A stretch of 64,000 nt of DNA, taken from assembly GCA_025330725.1 (NCBI GenBank), contig JAIWND010000013.1, forward strand, positions 186,001 to 250,000, written 5' to 3'. Position 1 is the stretch's first letter. Each line of letters opens with the position of its first letter. The DNA comes from Chlamydoabsidia padenii. Taxonomy: Eukaryota; Mucoromycota; Mucoromycetes; Mucorales; Cunninghamellaceae. Made by a program: the position numbers and the translations under genes. The notes below the pieces were generated by a model, which was given only the letters and a program-made list of their open reading frames with translations, had not been told where the DNA came from and searched no databases. This document shows positions 1-11,858 of this stretch, piece by piece.

Positions 1-49
1 GGATATAAAAAAAAATCAAACATGTGTTATGTGAGTTGACAGTCTTTAC

Positions 50-602
50 CCTTGTTTCATATTGTAACCAATTAAGATAACGGCGCAGTTTCTTGACAAT
101 ATAGCTTTTACCACGAGCAGGCAGTCCAACTATAGCAGTAACAAAAAAAAAAGTGTGTGTGATGTTACCAGTTAAATTGTGCCAGTCCAATTTCTCACTT
201 ACCCATAATAATAGCCATCTTTGAGTCCAAGGGTCGTTCCTTCTTGTGACCTAAAAAGACAAAATAAAAAATAGATGAGAAGAATGTAAACACTATTTTG
301 AGTACGGTATACTTACTCGGAGGTTTTAAAGTTGTTACTACACCAGGTATTTCTTCAAGACCAACACTGTGTCGAAAAAGATGAGGTGTATCATCATCTT
401 CGGATAGTTTGACCCAATGACCAGGAATAGAGGATGGTGGATTCTGGTGTTGCTTTTCTTGTTCGTTCAAATGGCTGTCTTGTTCGTTTAGTTCGGTCGG
501 TTCGTCATGTTCAAGGGTATCACTTAAATAGTAGCTTTCTTCGTGGTGTTCAATGTCGTGGTCAGTTTTGACAACAGGTAATGTTTTCCTTCTTCGTTCC
601 AT
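50..602 (-). CDS. 6-phosphofructo-2-kinase (/fructose-2,6-bisphosphatase), 5' part
   Basis: First 138 codons of a bifunctional-enzyme-type 6-phosphofructo-2-kinase, which makes fructose-2,6-bisphosphate, the cytosolic activator of phosphofructokinase-1. Exons read 602-317, 250-203 and 129-50; the next donor (GTAAAG) is at 49-44 and the gene runs off the left edge. Joining the exons gives MVGLPARGKS, the P-loop of the kinase domain (residues about 111-120), followed by the expected YIVKKLRRYLNWL helix. The first ~95 residues are polar and acidic (many H/E/Q) and look like a regulatory extension. The MERRRK start is the first ATG in frame. Whether the C-terminal phosphatase half is present cannot be seen. 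It is transcribed divergently from a sugar transporter. Confidence 0.85.
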
Positions 603-787
603 GGCGTGTAAAGGGGTATATGTAAGTCAATAACTGTGTTCAGTACAATTATTAGGATGCAATGATGTTTCAAATAATGAGAAGAAGAGTAATGCCAAAG
701 CAAAAATAAAAAAAAATAAAAAAAAAGAATGAGTTGTGCGAAAGAGAAACAAGGGATGGAAATCCTGCGCTCCCAAAACAAAAAATG

Positions 788-798
788 CGGGATTTGAA
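788..798 (+). promoter_or_regulatory. CGG-NN-TTTGAA element
   Basis: Exact CGGGATTTGAA, 186 bases upstream of the 6-phosphofructo-2-kinase ATG. One of about 38 related 11-mers in this window; function unknown. Confidence 0.5.
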
Positions 799-1859
799 AT
801 TTGAAGGGGGTCGGTTCCTCCGACGCATGATCTCGCACCCAATCAATGTGAACAACAGTGCAACCTACCGGTGATTTAATTCGACTCTTCTAAACCTCCG
901 GTCTTCCAAGATTTCTCAGGAGCTAAGAAGTATATGTAACTGAATACTTTTCTCAATTGGCAATAGACTAATCATATCCCGAAAAAAAGTGTGTGAAGAT
1001 TGAGCATCCCAGAATGATAAAGTCAAGAATACTTGACGGGGGAGGAGTGCTAGCTTCCCCTTATCCCCACACTCAACTTCCTTTGTCTTGCTGGGTTCCT
1101 GATTTCTTTAATTACTTCTTTTCTCTATCTAATTGGCCATCATTCTATGGACTCTACTAGTACCTTTTTCTTTATGTCAAAGAAAACAGAAGATGACAAC
1201 CTGATTAGGTTTAGTATCCCATCCGTCTGTCCTTAAAGCTCAAAAAAGGCCATGAACTCCGATACGATAAAACTAATTTGAAACACCGCACTGTAGAAAA
1301 AGTATTATACTGAGATCAGTATTGAAAATACACTTGTTTAGTTTGATAATCCAAAAAGAAGTTATATATATATAACAGAACAGCCTCATGTTACCTATTT
1401 TATAGACAACGAACACACATTGTTATTTGCCTTTTTACTTGTTCACATAATGCTTGATGATTCTTTCCTTCTTTTATTCCTTGTTAGTCCTTTATTTGGT
1501 TCTGGTAGGAATTAGCTTCAAAAGGGAAAAGCCCGTCAACATTGATTGATCAATACATCACTGTTGCCTTGTTTTGTCAAGATAGGATCTCGTGAAAATC
1601 GGGGTTTAAATTGATCCAGGGCAACCTTACCCTTGACAACTATGTGTGTCTGGTAAAACATTGGAACAAGACTCAGCAAGGTCCCAACGAATCAATGGCC
1701 TTTTTACTTTTGATCATGACGTTATGAAGTTTAGTTTCCGATCCAGTTACTTGAAAAGGTCTTTTTAGTGCATTTACCTTAAAGCTGTAGACACAAACCT
1801 TAAAAAAAGAAGAAATTGGGGGGGAGAGCAAATGCCATCCCACAAACCTTGTTTTGTTT

Positions 1860-1870
1860 TTCAAAACCCG
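1860..1870 (-). promoter_or_regulatory. CGG-NN-TTTGAA element
   Basis: TTCAAAACCCG, 110 bases upstream of the sugar transporter ATG. A second copy, CGGGGTTTAAA on the plus strand, lies further upstream at 1600-1610. Confidence 0.5.
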
Positions 1871-1979
1871 CTCGCTGTACCTATATAATGTCCAAGTTCC
1901 TTATTTCCACACTCTTCTTTTCTTTACTTTTTTTCTTTCTCTTCTTTGATCCTTTTTTTCTTTGCTATATCTTCATATC

Positions 1980-3928
1980 ATGGTTTTGAAAGGAAATGCT
2001 CTCTTCAGAGCAGCAACTGGTCTTGCTGGTTGTGGGTTCTTACTCTTTGGTTATGATCAAGTATGTAGCTGACTTTATATGATTTAATGATCTGCAATAA
2101 ATGATGGTGATCATTAATCCACTTGTTTATTTTATACCTAGGGTGTTATGTCTGGTGTGATTGCCACTGAATCATTTAAAGTGACGATGGGTAATCCCAA
2201 CTCTGCTTTAATGGGTGCAATCGTGGCTCTTTATGAAATCGGGTGTATGGCAGGTGCTTTATCTACTGGTAAAATTGGTGATATGCTTGGTCGTCGTAGA
2301 ACTATTCGTTATGGTTGTCTTATTCTTATTATTGGTGCTATTCTTCAAACTGCTTCTGTCAATGTGGGTATGATGATTGCTGCTCGTATCATCACTGGTA
2401 TTGGTAATGGTATGAACACGGCTACCATTCCTGTTTATCAGGTAAGTGTGAAAATAATAATTAAAATCCCGCTTTCGGTCAAAACCAGAAAAAACTCAAT
2501 CTGTTTCTTTTTACTCTTTTTCTTTTTAATCGTTTAGGCTGAATTGTCTCCTCCCAAGTCTCGTGGCTCTCACGTTGCTTTTGAAGCTTCCTTGCTGACA
2601 GTAGGTGTGGCTATTGCGTATTGGCTTGGTAAGTATATTGAAAAGAAGCGGGGGAACAGGAATGAAGACTAATTGACCCAACTTTTTAACACTAGAATTC
2701 GGTCTTTACTTTGTTGACAGCGAAGTATCATGGCGTTTCCCTCTGGCCTTCCAAATGGTGTTTGCTATTATTTTAGGTCTTGCCTCATTTATTCTTCCTG
2801 AAACTCCTCGTTGGTTACAAGCTCATGGTTATGAAGATGAAGCCAAGGCCGTCATTGCTCGTCTCTGGACTGATGAAGATATTACTCATCCTCGATGTAT
2901 TGCCGAATGGGAAGAAATTCGTGATGGTATTGAATTGGAACGCAAAACTGGTGTCTCTTCTTACAAGGAACTCTTCCAAAAGGGTAAATTTAACAACCGT
3001 TACAGAGTATTGCTTGGTATGGGTGGTCAATTCATTCAACAATTTGGTGGTATCAATGTAAGTACAATAGACTTTTTACTTTTTATGTCATATAATACTC
3101 ATATCTTTCTCTTATTTTTAGGCTATCTCTTACTATATGACTGATGTGTTTATGAATGCTGGTATGACCCAAAGTATGGCTATGATGATGGCTGGTGTGG
3201 ATTCTATTGTTTACTTCCTTGGTGCTGTTACTCCTATTTACACTATTGAACGATGGGGTCGTCGTAAACTCATGTATTATGGTCTTATCGCCCAACTTGT
3301 GACCTTGGTACTTGTCGGTGTCTGTCAATGGGGTGTTGAAAATGGTCATCCCAATGCTTCTCCTGGTGTGATCGTGGGTGTCTTCCTCTACAACTTTGCT
3401 TTTGGTGCTGCCTGGTTAGGTCTTGCTTGGTTATATCCTTCCGAAATCTTCTCTACTGGTATGCGTGCCAAGGGTAACTCTATGAGTACTGGTGCCAACT
3501 GGCTCGGTAACTTTGTCGTTGCCGAAATCACTCCTGTCCTCTTCCAATATGCCAAATTCTGGACCTTTATCATGTTTGCCATCCTTAACGCTCTCTTCAT
3601 TATTCCTATCTACTTGTGGTATCCTGAAACGATGGGTAAATCCTTGGAAGAAATTGAAGTGCTCTTTGCTAGCGAAGAAATCCAAGAAGATGCTCGATCC
3701 ACTGCTACTGGTATTGGTGGTACTTCTCTTTATGATTCTAAACATGATGCTGAATCTCTTGCTCAACGACCTCGCTCCAACTATAGTCAACAACGTCCTG
3801 ATTCTCGCCGTATGCCTTCCAACTTCTCCGGTGTTGCTCCTCATCATGAAAAGATCGAACAAGATTCTGCTGCTGCTCAAATCAAACAAGAATACACCGA
3901 TGAAAAGAAGGGTCCCAACTTTAAGTAA
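1980..3928 (+). CDS. MFS sugar transporter
   Basis: Plasma-membrane sugar porter of the major facilitator superfamily, 546 aa. Exons 1980-2060, 2142-2441, 2538-2628, 2696-3057 and 3122-3928, all with GT-AG introns and continuous frame. Family signatures are in order: LFGYDQGVMSG in TM1, the loop 2-3 motif GDMLGRRR, PETPRWLQ after TM6, QQFGGIN in TM7, ERWGRRK in the second half, PSEIF plus RAKGNS between TM10 and TM11, and PETMGKSLEEIE at the end of TM12. A ~90-residue hydrophilic tail follows. The sugar carried is not certain; hexose or a related polyol/quinate-type substrate are all possible. An AATAAA-like signal lies near 4180. Confidence 0.92.
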
Positions 3929-5100
3929 AAAAAGGGGAACATATTCGGACCAAGGCGACGGGTGTTATTGGACTCTATTGACTAGAATACTGGAACCATC
4001 GTCATTCTCTTTACTGTAGTTACTCTTTTTATTTTTATTTTATTTTACTCTTTATCTTTAGTTTACGTAGACATTTTATTATCTTTATATCCCCCCTTCC
4101 CCTCCCACATCTATCTTTTTATTAACTAATGTGTATTTCTTATCATCTGTTTTGCTTTACGCACTGTACTTTTTACTTGACAATAAACAACTCGTCTTTT
4201 TTACTTTTTACTAATATCATATATATGTGATCGTGTTACCCCCCCCCCCAAAAAAAAGTGGATCGAAATGGTCCCGCGGGGTTTTGTGTGGGGGTGTTTC
4301 AGTTTTTACACCGAACAATGATATAAAAAGTCGGGTACTGTATTGTCATCTAGAACCGAAAAAAAAAAGAAACAACGTGCATGTATTGGATGAACAAATC
4401 ACAAGACCTACTGTACGAACTCCTTTTTCTCCGGTGCAATTATGATGAACAATGGCAGAAACATTCCTACTTGACCGTATACGGCATTTTAAATGTTCTA
4501 ATAAAAGAAATAAACTTTTTTTTTTTGTCTGACCCGGTGAAATGTTTTCGTTCTTTTCCTGCCTGTACTGTACAAGTAGTATTGTACTGACTTTTTATAT
4601 GAAAAAATGTCAGCCAATACATCCCGTTGCATGAGGTTTCGATAAGGTTTAGGATCCGTTTATTCCCCTTTCTCCCCCCAATGCAGGCGGTGTTTGAAAA
4701 CGGACGATTGGTTGATCTTTTTTTTTTTTTCTTTGTTCCTGGGTCCATATTATCTTCCCCGCGAAATATTCTTTTGTTTCGTTAAAAAAGTGTTTTCCCC
4801 ATATTTCCCCACCCCTTCTTTCTCCATTATGAGTGGTAGTTGCACCATTATAGTGATACCACATGTCTTACTGTTGTTGATTAGTCATTTATAAAATGAT
4901 TTATTTTTTCGATCTTTGCGAGTGTACGATCGGGGTTTCATTTTTTAAAAAAATTTCATGTGAGTGTCTCCACCACTTTGAATTCAATTAAGATGAATAA
5001 TTGACATGCCATATGACATGATCTGTTGACACGGAATTTTATGTTAATGAGATTTTTATTGATAAATTTTAAAGAATGGTAGCTATAACTAAAACTCTAT
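3929..5100. other. Intergenic, low-complexity
   Basis: 3' UTR and spacer after the sugar transporter. It contains a C10/A8 homopolymer pair near 4240-4257, several A- and T-runs and no open frame with gene-like composition or splice structure. No gene seen. Confidence 0.5.
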
Positions 5101-5105
5101 ATTTT

Positions 5106-5830
5106 GTATTAATATAGCCCTGGAAATCCAAATTCATCCAAAGGTACTTGATCACTAGGTGTTTGCATATTCTAAACCGACAACAGTCTTCTTTTGACCA
5201 CAAGGTACAAACTTGATTGATTCAAAATAGGCAAGAGTCGGGGACTTGACACTAGGAGAGTGATCAAAGATAAATAGTATTCCATCAGTCCAGACCAAGT
5301 ACGTTGATTATTCCAATCTTGAGTTGAGTAGGATCCATTAGGTTTGATTCCAAAGACAAGAGATCATCAAAAGAGAGGATGAGGGATATTCCTTCAGGAT
5401 CTTGATGATTTCCATGATATGGTAGACGGGCTTGCTTTACCAGTCCTTCTGATTTCAAACTAGGCAAGTATGACACAAAAGAAGTAAGTACCTGATTCCC
5501 TTGACCCCCCCCACACACACACCTTCAGCACTTTGTCGTGATTAACTGACCTTGACAGTTCACCATTGTCGATTTGTCTGTTATCCTTATTATTGATATC
5601 ATCGAGCACAAGATAATTATGTACTATAACTAGACCCTCTTCACCTACTGATTTAAGCTTTCCCAAGAATATCACAAGTCAGTTAATAATTGTCGTTACC
5701 TGATTCCACCGAGCTTGTTGAATATGTTATGTTGTTAATAGAGAGAGGGGAGAGCAATTTCGCCCATCGTAGATTTGTGTGGCAGTGTAAGTATCATAGC
5801 AAAGTTGTCTGTCCAAACCTACTGCTTACA
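5106..5830 (-). pseudogene. Coding-like remnant broken across frames
   Basis: The minus strand here has protein-like stretches that do not connect in one frame. The best C-terminal part runs from about 5305 to 5162 (YLVWTDGILFIFDH, then KFVPCGQKKTVVGLEYANT) and stops at a TAG, but a +1 shift at that point gives PSDQVPLDEFGFPGLY followed by TAA at 5106. Upstream, 5460-5320 reads KSEGLVKQARLPYHGNHQDP in another frame, and 5670-5525 reads LVLDDINNKDNRQIDNGELS before a possible GT-AG intron (about 5519-5460). At least two frame breaks cannot be explained by plausible introns. The protein family was not recognised. Two promoter-type elements lie upstream at 6277 and 6403, so it may once have been a functional gene. 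Confidence 0.4.
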
Positions 5831-6744
5831 CCATTATATCGTCCACTCATATGGAGGAGGTCTGTTGATAAAATAGGAAGGTAGTAGGAATAGTCAGAAA
5901 TTCAAAGAGTTAGTTATAATGGAGGGGGATATTGTGCTAAGGTTGTTATACGATAGATAATATAAAGACAATAAGAAGATCAAGTAGACTTTATGGATGG
6001 ATGTAATATTCTAGGTAAAAGTGAAAGTGAATGAGAAGAAGGAGGAAGGAGAAAAGTAGAGGAAAGAATTAAAACGGGCCTGTCGGAATTTGAATAATAC
6101 CAAATCCATATACAGGTGTTTATCCTCTATAACCGTCATTGTATATTCACACTGTTACCTATATTATATCCATTCTAGTATATTTATTCCTATCAAAAGC
6201 ATTACATATAATAGGTAGTATTTCAAATTGCCTTTCTCCATTCAGGGAATCGGCGTCGGCAAACGGATAAAGCAGGCGGGATTTGAATTGTGTACAATCA
6301 GGGGGTAGGTGAGACCGCTTGTATGGGCAGGGGGGGGGCAGTCTGTCGAGTCAAGCCAAATTCATACCCTCAGGGCTAGTGTTTATAAAGGTCGCGGTTG
6401 TTTTCAAATCCCGGTGTATGCACCCGTCGAACCTTTTTGACCTTTTTCAGTCGACTGGTTCCTATGACATGTTCCACCGAGTTTAAACTTTCCAGTTACA
6501 TAATAACATTACATGAACTGTTTTCACACAAGATCGCTAATGGTCTTTTGCATTGATCGGAATTTTAAAACGGATCAAATGTAAAACCGCGATATCCTGC
6601 CACATCACATTTTACAAATAAGGAACAAGATTGTTGGATCAAGTTTATTAATTTAAGAGATGATAATACAAAGTTAACAGAGGATTGTTTCAGACGATAG
6701 CTAGAGATATAAAATAAAAAGACTAATCTACAAAGTATTCAATT
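5831..6744. other. Intergenic with two CGG-NN-TTTGAA elements
   Basis: No gene seen. CGGGATTTGAA at 6277-6287 and TTCAAATCCCG at 6403-6413 face each other about 115 bases apart, a promoter-like arrangement. The nearest starting unit is the broken minus-strand remnant at 5106-5830; the SH3 gene ends, rather than starts, on the other side. Confidence 0.45.
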
Positions 6745-9241
6745 CTAGGACAGTTGCCGCTTCAAAGTTTCCAATTCCAATTCCAGTTTTTCCCGCTGAG
6801 CCCGTTCTTCATTCAAACGAGATTCGAATTCCTGGCGCATAGCATCAGCCTCTTCTTTAAACCATTGTCGAAGCTTGATTTCCAAAGGATCCACCACCAA
6901 ATTCAACCCTGTTGTAGGAGGAAGAGAGTCTGCCTTATGGGGCGATGATTCATTACTGCCAGTGGAAGATTCTCGAGAGTGTTGTCGTGGTTCTTCTTTT
7001 TCTTCGGGAATGCTAGTTCTAGATGGTACGGAGGGCATGGTCCGCTTTGGTGCACGAGGTGGAGGGGTGGGAGAGTTGTTATCCATATAATAGTCATCTG
7101 CTAAAGCATGAAGTGATGGTGTGTCGTTTATTGTGTTGATTGAGGACGCTTGACTGTTAGGCCGAGAAGTTCGAGGAGGTGGGCTTGCTGTTGATCAAGA
7201 AACATAATACAACAAAAAGAATAATTAGTTTCAAATATCCATATCGTTCATTTACGATTTGCCGCAAAACAAACTCACGTGCTGCTTGGTGTTTTCCAAA
7301 TGACTACCAGAGAAGATAATAGAGTTTTGGTTAGATGATACCCTACTACATTCTTCTTCTTCTTCTTCTTTATTTTACCTTTGGTACTTTCGCCAAACTA
7401 CTAGGCCTTTCTTCCAAAGTCGGACTTGTAGGAGTTACTTGATTTGAATTTGCACTAACAGATCCAGGTGATGGTACAGGTCGTGATGGTCTTGCAGGAT
7501 GTTGATCATGAGAGCTGTCTTGACGAATAGGAGGAAGATCCGGTGAGAGTAGAGTAATAGAAGGTGTGCGTTTGTGAGGTGGAGATTGATTATTATTGTT
7601 GTTGTTTACGGACGAGTTGGTACGTCGAGAATGCAAAGGTGGTGAGGTAATGGGTCGTGGTGGAGGTGCGGCTGCTGGTTGTTCAGAGTTGGTAGTGGGT
7701 CGACGTGTCAACAGAGAAGAAGGACGAGTGCCAACAGGAACAGGCGGAGGTTTGGCCATTCCTGTAGGTGACACGAGTGGTGATTGTTGTTGAGTTGCTG
7801 ATTGTGAGTCGGTTTTAATGGTAGGAGGACGAGCACGAGTGGGTCGAGGAGGTACAGCTTCTTTAGATATAATTTGCACAAAATTGGATGGGAAGACACC
7901 TTCTTCATTCTTCTCGTTCAGTCCTTTCCACCAGCCTTGATCATCCATTTTGTCCGTGATTGTTATATACGCGCCAGGAAGCAATTGTAGTTCATCTAAA
8001 AAGTTTGTCACAGGTTTTATTAGTTTCTTTGTATTTGACTACCACATTCAGTTTCCTTTTTATTTACCTTCATTCTGAGGATCATAAGGACTTGTGACCA
8101 TAGCTTTTTCTATCCCCCCCCCCAAAAAAAGAAAGGATGAGTTCATATTCACTATATTCAAGACCCAAACGATCAATAGATAGCCAGAGTATCCCATTGT
8201 TCTTACCATTTTCTTTGGCTGCTTGAGTTTCAGTGGCTTCATTCGCCCTGTTAACTGGAGCTGGTTGTTGAGATGGTCCTTTTTGTTGTTGGTCTTGTTG
8301 TTGTTGAGATGATGAAGATGATGATGATGTCGGCTTTGGTTCTTCATGATTTGATGTATCCTTTTTTGCCCCCTTTTTCCTAAGACTAAATCCACCTGCC
8401 AGAATACTACCGATTCCACCTTGTTTCACTCCATATGCCGCCAATTTAAAGGATTGTCTTCGACTAGAGTCATTATCACCACCATCAGGCACTTGTTCGT
8501 GCGCATCAATAAGCTTCACGTGCTAAGTATGCCGGGGGGAGGGGCAAAAAAAAAAAAAGGTCAAGTGTTATCAAGTGGAATCATTATCTAAACAATAGTT
8601 ACTAAACTACTTACGTCGGCTGGGAAAACACCCGTTTTCCCATTTAGATCACCTTTCCACCAACCTTCAGCAACAGATTGATCAAGGATGATGACAACCC
8701 CGTTTTTCCAAAGAGAGAGTTCTTCAGGATCCTGAGCAGCATAATCTTGTAATACCGTTGCCAGTACAGGACCTATTATGTCGTCAATCAAGAAGCAAGG
8801 GTAAGGTTACACAGTAAAAAGTATAGCCGCACTTACCTTCTTGAGAGCCAGCAGTAGCAGTGCCAGCAGTAGTAGTAGGAGTATGGTTGACCTTTTCAAG
8901 AAACTAAATACATACAAAAGTATCATAAGAGAAGATTGTTAGTACAACGGATGTCCTCCCCCCCTTCGGTATAGTGTGTATTTTGGAATTGACTTACATT
9001 AGTAGGGACAGCGCCTTGTTGTCCAGTTTCTATGTTTTCAGCAGTACACCAATCGTCACTATCTTGTTGAAGAATATGCACCATATCACCAGTTTTTAAA
9101 GATAGTTCATCGTTCCGTTGAGCGTCATAGTCGTAAAGTACTTTGTAATGACCTAAAAAAAAAGGGTGAGAGATTAAAAAGATCCGTGTCCAGTCAGGTT
9201 AGTCATGTCAGGTAACCCCATTAAAATTACTTGCCTTCCAT
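6745..9241 (-). CDS. Triple-SH3 adaptor, CIN85/CD2AP-like
   Basis: Cytoplasmic scaffold of 607 aa in nine exons: 9241-9235, 9152-8998, 8903-8837, 8772-8615, 8522-8207, 8103-8068, 7995-7379, 7303-7279 and 7187-6745. Three SH3 domains are readable: residues about 4-58 (YKVLYDYDAQ...DDWCTAEN), about 80-133 (VLATVLQDYAAQ...GWWKGDLNGKTGVFPAD) and about 236-292 (GWWKGLNEKNEEGVFPSNF). A long Pro/Ser/Gln-rich linker follows, and a C-terminal coiled coil (about 560-607, heptad-like ESRLNEERAQREKLELELE). This order of three SH3 domains, proline-rich region and coiled coil matches CIN85/CD2AP endocytic and actin adaptors; a Sla1-like role is an alternative. The first coding exon is only seven bases and its intron starts GCAAGT (GC-AG). 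Confidence 0.85.
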
Positions 9242-9415
9242 TATTCACAAGTATAAGATACAAGAGTGTAGAGGTCTGTGGTGCGTCAAAGTTAGAAGAA
9301 GAAAAGGAAGAAAAGAAAAAAGCGTCTTCTATTTTATTTCCTGGCTGTAATTAAAATTTCCGGCAAAACTTGAAGGTGTACGCTGTCGCCGCACTCCAAA
9401 AATCGGATGAATTTT

Positions 9416-9426
9416 TTCAAATCCCG
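9416..9426 (-). promoter_or_regulatory. CGG-NN-TTTGAA element
   Basis: TTCAAATCCCG in the 279-base divergent promoter between the SH3 adaptor (ATG 175 bases away) and RBM39 (ATG 95 bases away). Confidence 0.55.
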
Positions 9427-9520
9427 CTTTAGGCAACGTCATAACATTTGTTTCCATCCACTTAATATTTTTTTTTTTTTTTTTGTTTCCGTTTTCTCTT
9501 TTAACTAATTAAACCGAAAA

Positions 9521-11858
9521 ATGGATTTGGATGTTGAAGCTATGTTAGAAGCTCCTTTTAGGGAAAAGGTAAGAAAGCAGAAAAGAATACAAAGTAACTA
9601 CCAATAAAAAAAAAGGGGGGGGGGAACTAACTATATGTTTTTTTTTTATATAGCAGTCTAATGATCCAGTAGATAGGGTTGAACATGGTCAACAAGACGA
9701 AAGGTTTGTTTGATGATTGAATAATTAACTATGATTCATGTATTTTTATACTAAAATCCTCGTTTTATGATCTTCATAGACGACAATACGATGGACATGA
9801 ACGCTCACCTTCTCGATCACACCGCTCTCACTCTAGACACAGAAGTCATTACCGAAGTCCTTCATATGAACGTCGTCGATCTCACTCACGTTCTCATAGG
9901 GATGACCGATATAGGGATGACCGCCGCCGCTATGGATCAAGAGATGGATATAGACACAGAAGTAGAAGTCCTCGTCGACGTAGTCACTCTCGTGATCGAT
10001 ATAGGTAATATCATAAAACGAATAGGAGGAGGGAGTAAGAACTAACACTTTATACTCTTCTTATATATATATAGCTCTAGCCGTAGAAATGGCCACCGTG
10101 AACGCTCTTATTCTCCTCCGGTACCATTAGAAGAAAGGGACAGACGTACGGTATTTGTCACTCAACTTGCTCAACGTTTGAAAAACAGGGAATTCCTTGA
10201 CTTCTTCTCTCAAGCCGGTCGGGTGCGTGATGCAAGAATCATATCTGACAGAAATACAAGACGATCCAAAGGGTAAAATTGATAATATAAATAAGTTACC
10301 ATACTCACTGTCTTGTCTTTAATATATTTGATTAGGGTTGGTTATATTGAATTCTATGATGAATCATCTGTGCAAACAGCCTTGGCTATGTCTGGACAAA
10401 AACTTTTAGGGATTCCTGTCAATGTGCAACTGACTGAAGCTGAAAAGAATCGATTGGCTTTACAAAATCAACAAAACATGTAAGTAAAATAACTGAAGGC
10501 GAATGACCATACATTAACTTGATTTTTTATATTCATTAGGCATACTGGAATCGATGTAAATGCTACTCAAATAGCTTCTCTTGCCGCCAAACCACCTGCT
10601 CATGACATTATGGATCAACGTCTTTATGTGGGCTCTATCAATTATACTCTCACGGAACATGATCTTCGACAAGTGTTTGAACCCTATGGACCTATTGATT
10701 TTGTTGATCTTCACAAAGGTAAAATATACTTGGAAAATCAAATTAATTGGGGGCAATGTCTAACTTTTCTTTGTTATATAGATCTTGCAACAGGGCGATC
10801 AAAAGGTTACGCATTTATCCAGTAAGTAAACCAACAAACATGAATGATCCAATAGAAAACTAATCCGATCATTTATTTATTTAGATTCCGTAATGTAAAG
10901 GATGCCAAGGAAGCATTGACAAAGATGAATGGATTTGAATTGGCAGGTCGAAATGTAAGTGATAAAATGAAAATGAAAGATAATACGTGGATACTCATCA
11001 TTCATCTTTTTTCTTTTGTATAGCTCAAGGTGGGTATGGTCACAGAAAAGTCTCAACAACCTAATGGCGGCAGCTATAGCAATCTTGGCAATGACTCTGG
11101 CCCATTGGACGATGGTAATAATAAACACAATCAAAAGAAAATAATCTTGCGTACTAAATACATGATCATTTTATCTTGGATAGATTCTGCTGGTATGACT
11201 TTGAACTCCATGTCTCGTGCTGAACTCATGCGGAAGCTTGCTGCAAGGGAAACAGACTTGATGTCAGCTGCGGAAAAAGTCACACAATCTCCTCCTGTCA
11301 ATGTAACAGCGTAAGTAAAGAAAAGATTGTATTTGTAATTGATTCTAAATTGCCATGTTTTGACTTTACAGACCTGTCATTATTCCCTCTCGTACGATAT
11401 TACTAAATAACATGTTTAACCCGGCAGAGTAAGTCATGATTTTATTCATCTCCCTTTTACTAACCGTGTTTATTGCATAATCATTTAGGGAAACAGAACC
11501 AGACTGGGTGCGGGATCTCTCTGTGGACATCAAGGAAGAATGCCAACAATATGGAAATGTTGAACATATTTTTGTTAACCCTGACTCACTGGTAAGAATG
11601 ACATGGTCACTAACTTGGGAATCTATGGAAACTAACATGATCTCTTTTTCAGGGTGAAGTATCTTTAAAGTTTGACACTGTAGGAGCCGGACAAAAGGCG
11701 ATACAATCATTGAATGGACGATGGTTTGGTGGTCGACAGGTAAATCAATATACATATAAACAATATAAAAGGCAGTTGACTCACCACCTTCCTTTCTTTG
11801 ATAGATCCAAGCTATATTTATGCCAGAACACGAATACAATCAACGCTTCCCAGCTTGA
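9521..11858 (+). CDS. RBM39/CAPER-like splicing factor
   Basis: Nuclear SR-type RNA-binding protein of 490 aa that in other eukaryotes links the U2AF/SF3B machinery with transcription. Fourteen exons: 9521-9568, 9654-9703, 9780-10004, 10075-10272, 10336-10479, 10540-10718, 10782-10821, 10885-10954, 11024-11114, 11184-11310, 11372-11428, 11489-11591, 11653-11739 and 11805-11858. An Arg/Ser-rich region (about 28-125) is followed by RRM1 (about 132-205, RTVFVTQLA and VGYIEFYDE), RRM2 (about 249-325, [10 protein letters not shown] and KGYAFIQF) and a C-terminal U2AF-homology-type RRM (about 400-490, ending in [24 protein letters not shown]). This domain order identifies RBM39 (Rsd1 in fission yeast). 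Frame is continuous through all 13 introns. Confidence 0.93.

Larger units (their letters stand above)
603..1979. other. Divergent promoter region, 6PF2K / sugar transporter
   Basis: This 1.4 kb stretch separates two start codons pointing away from each other and contains no convincing gene. It holds three copies of the CGG-NN-TTTGAA-type element (788-798, 1600-1610, 1860-1870) and a CT/T-rich leader just before the transporter ATG. GTGGGG/CCCCAC strings near 1067 resemble fungal CreA/Mig1 sites, which would suit sugar-regulated genes, but such short matches are weak evidence. Confidence 0.5.
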
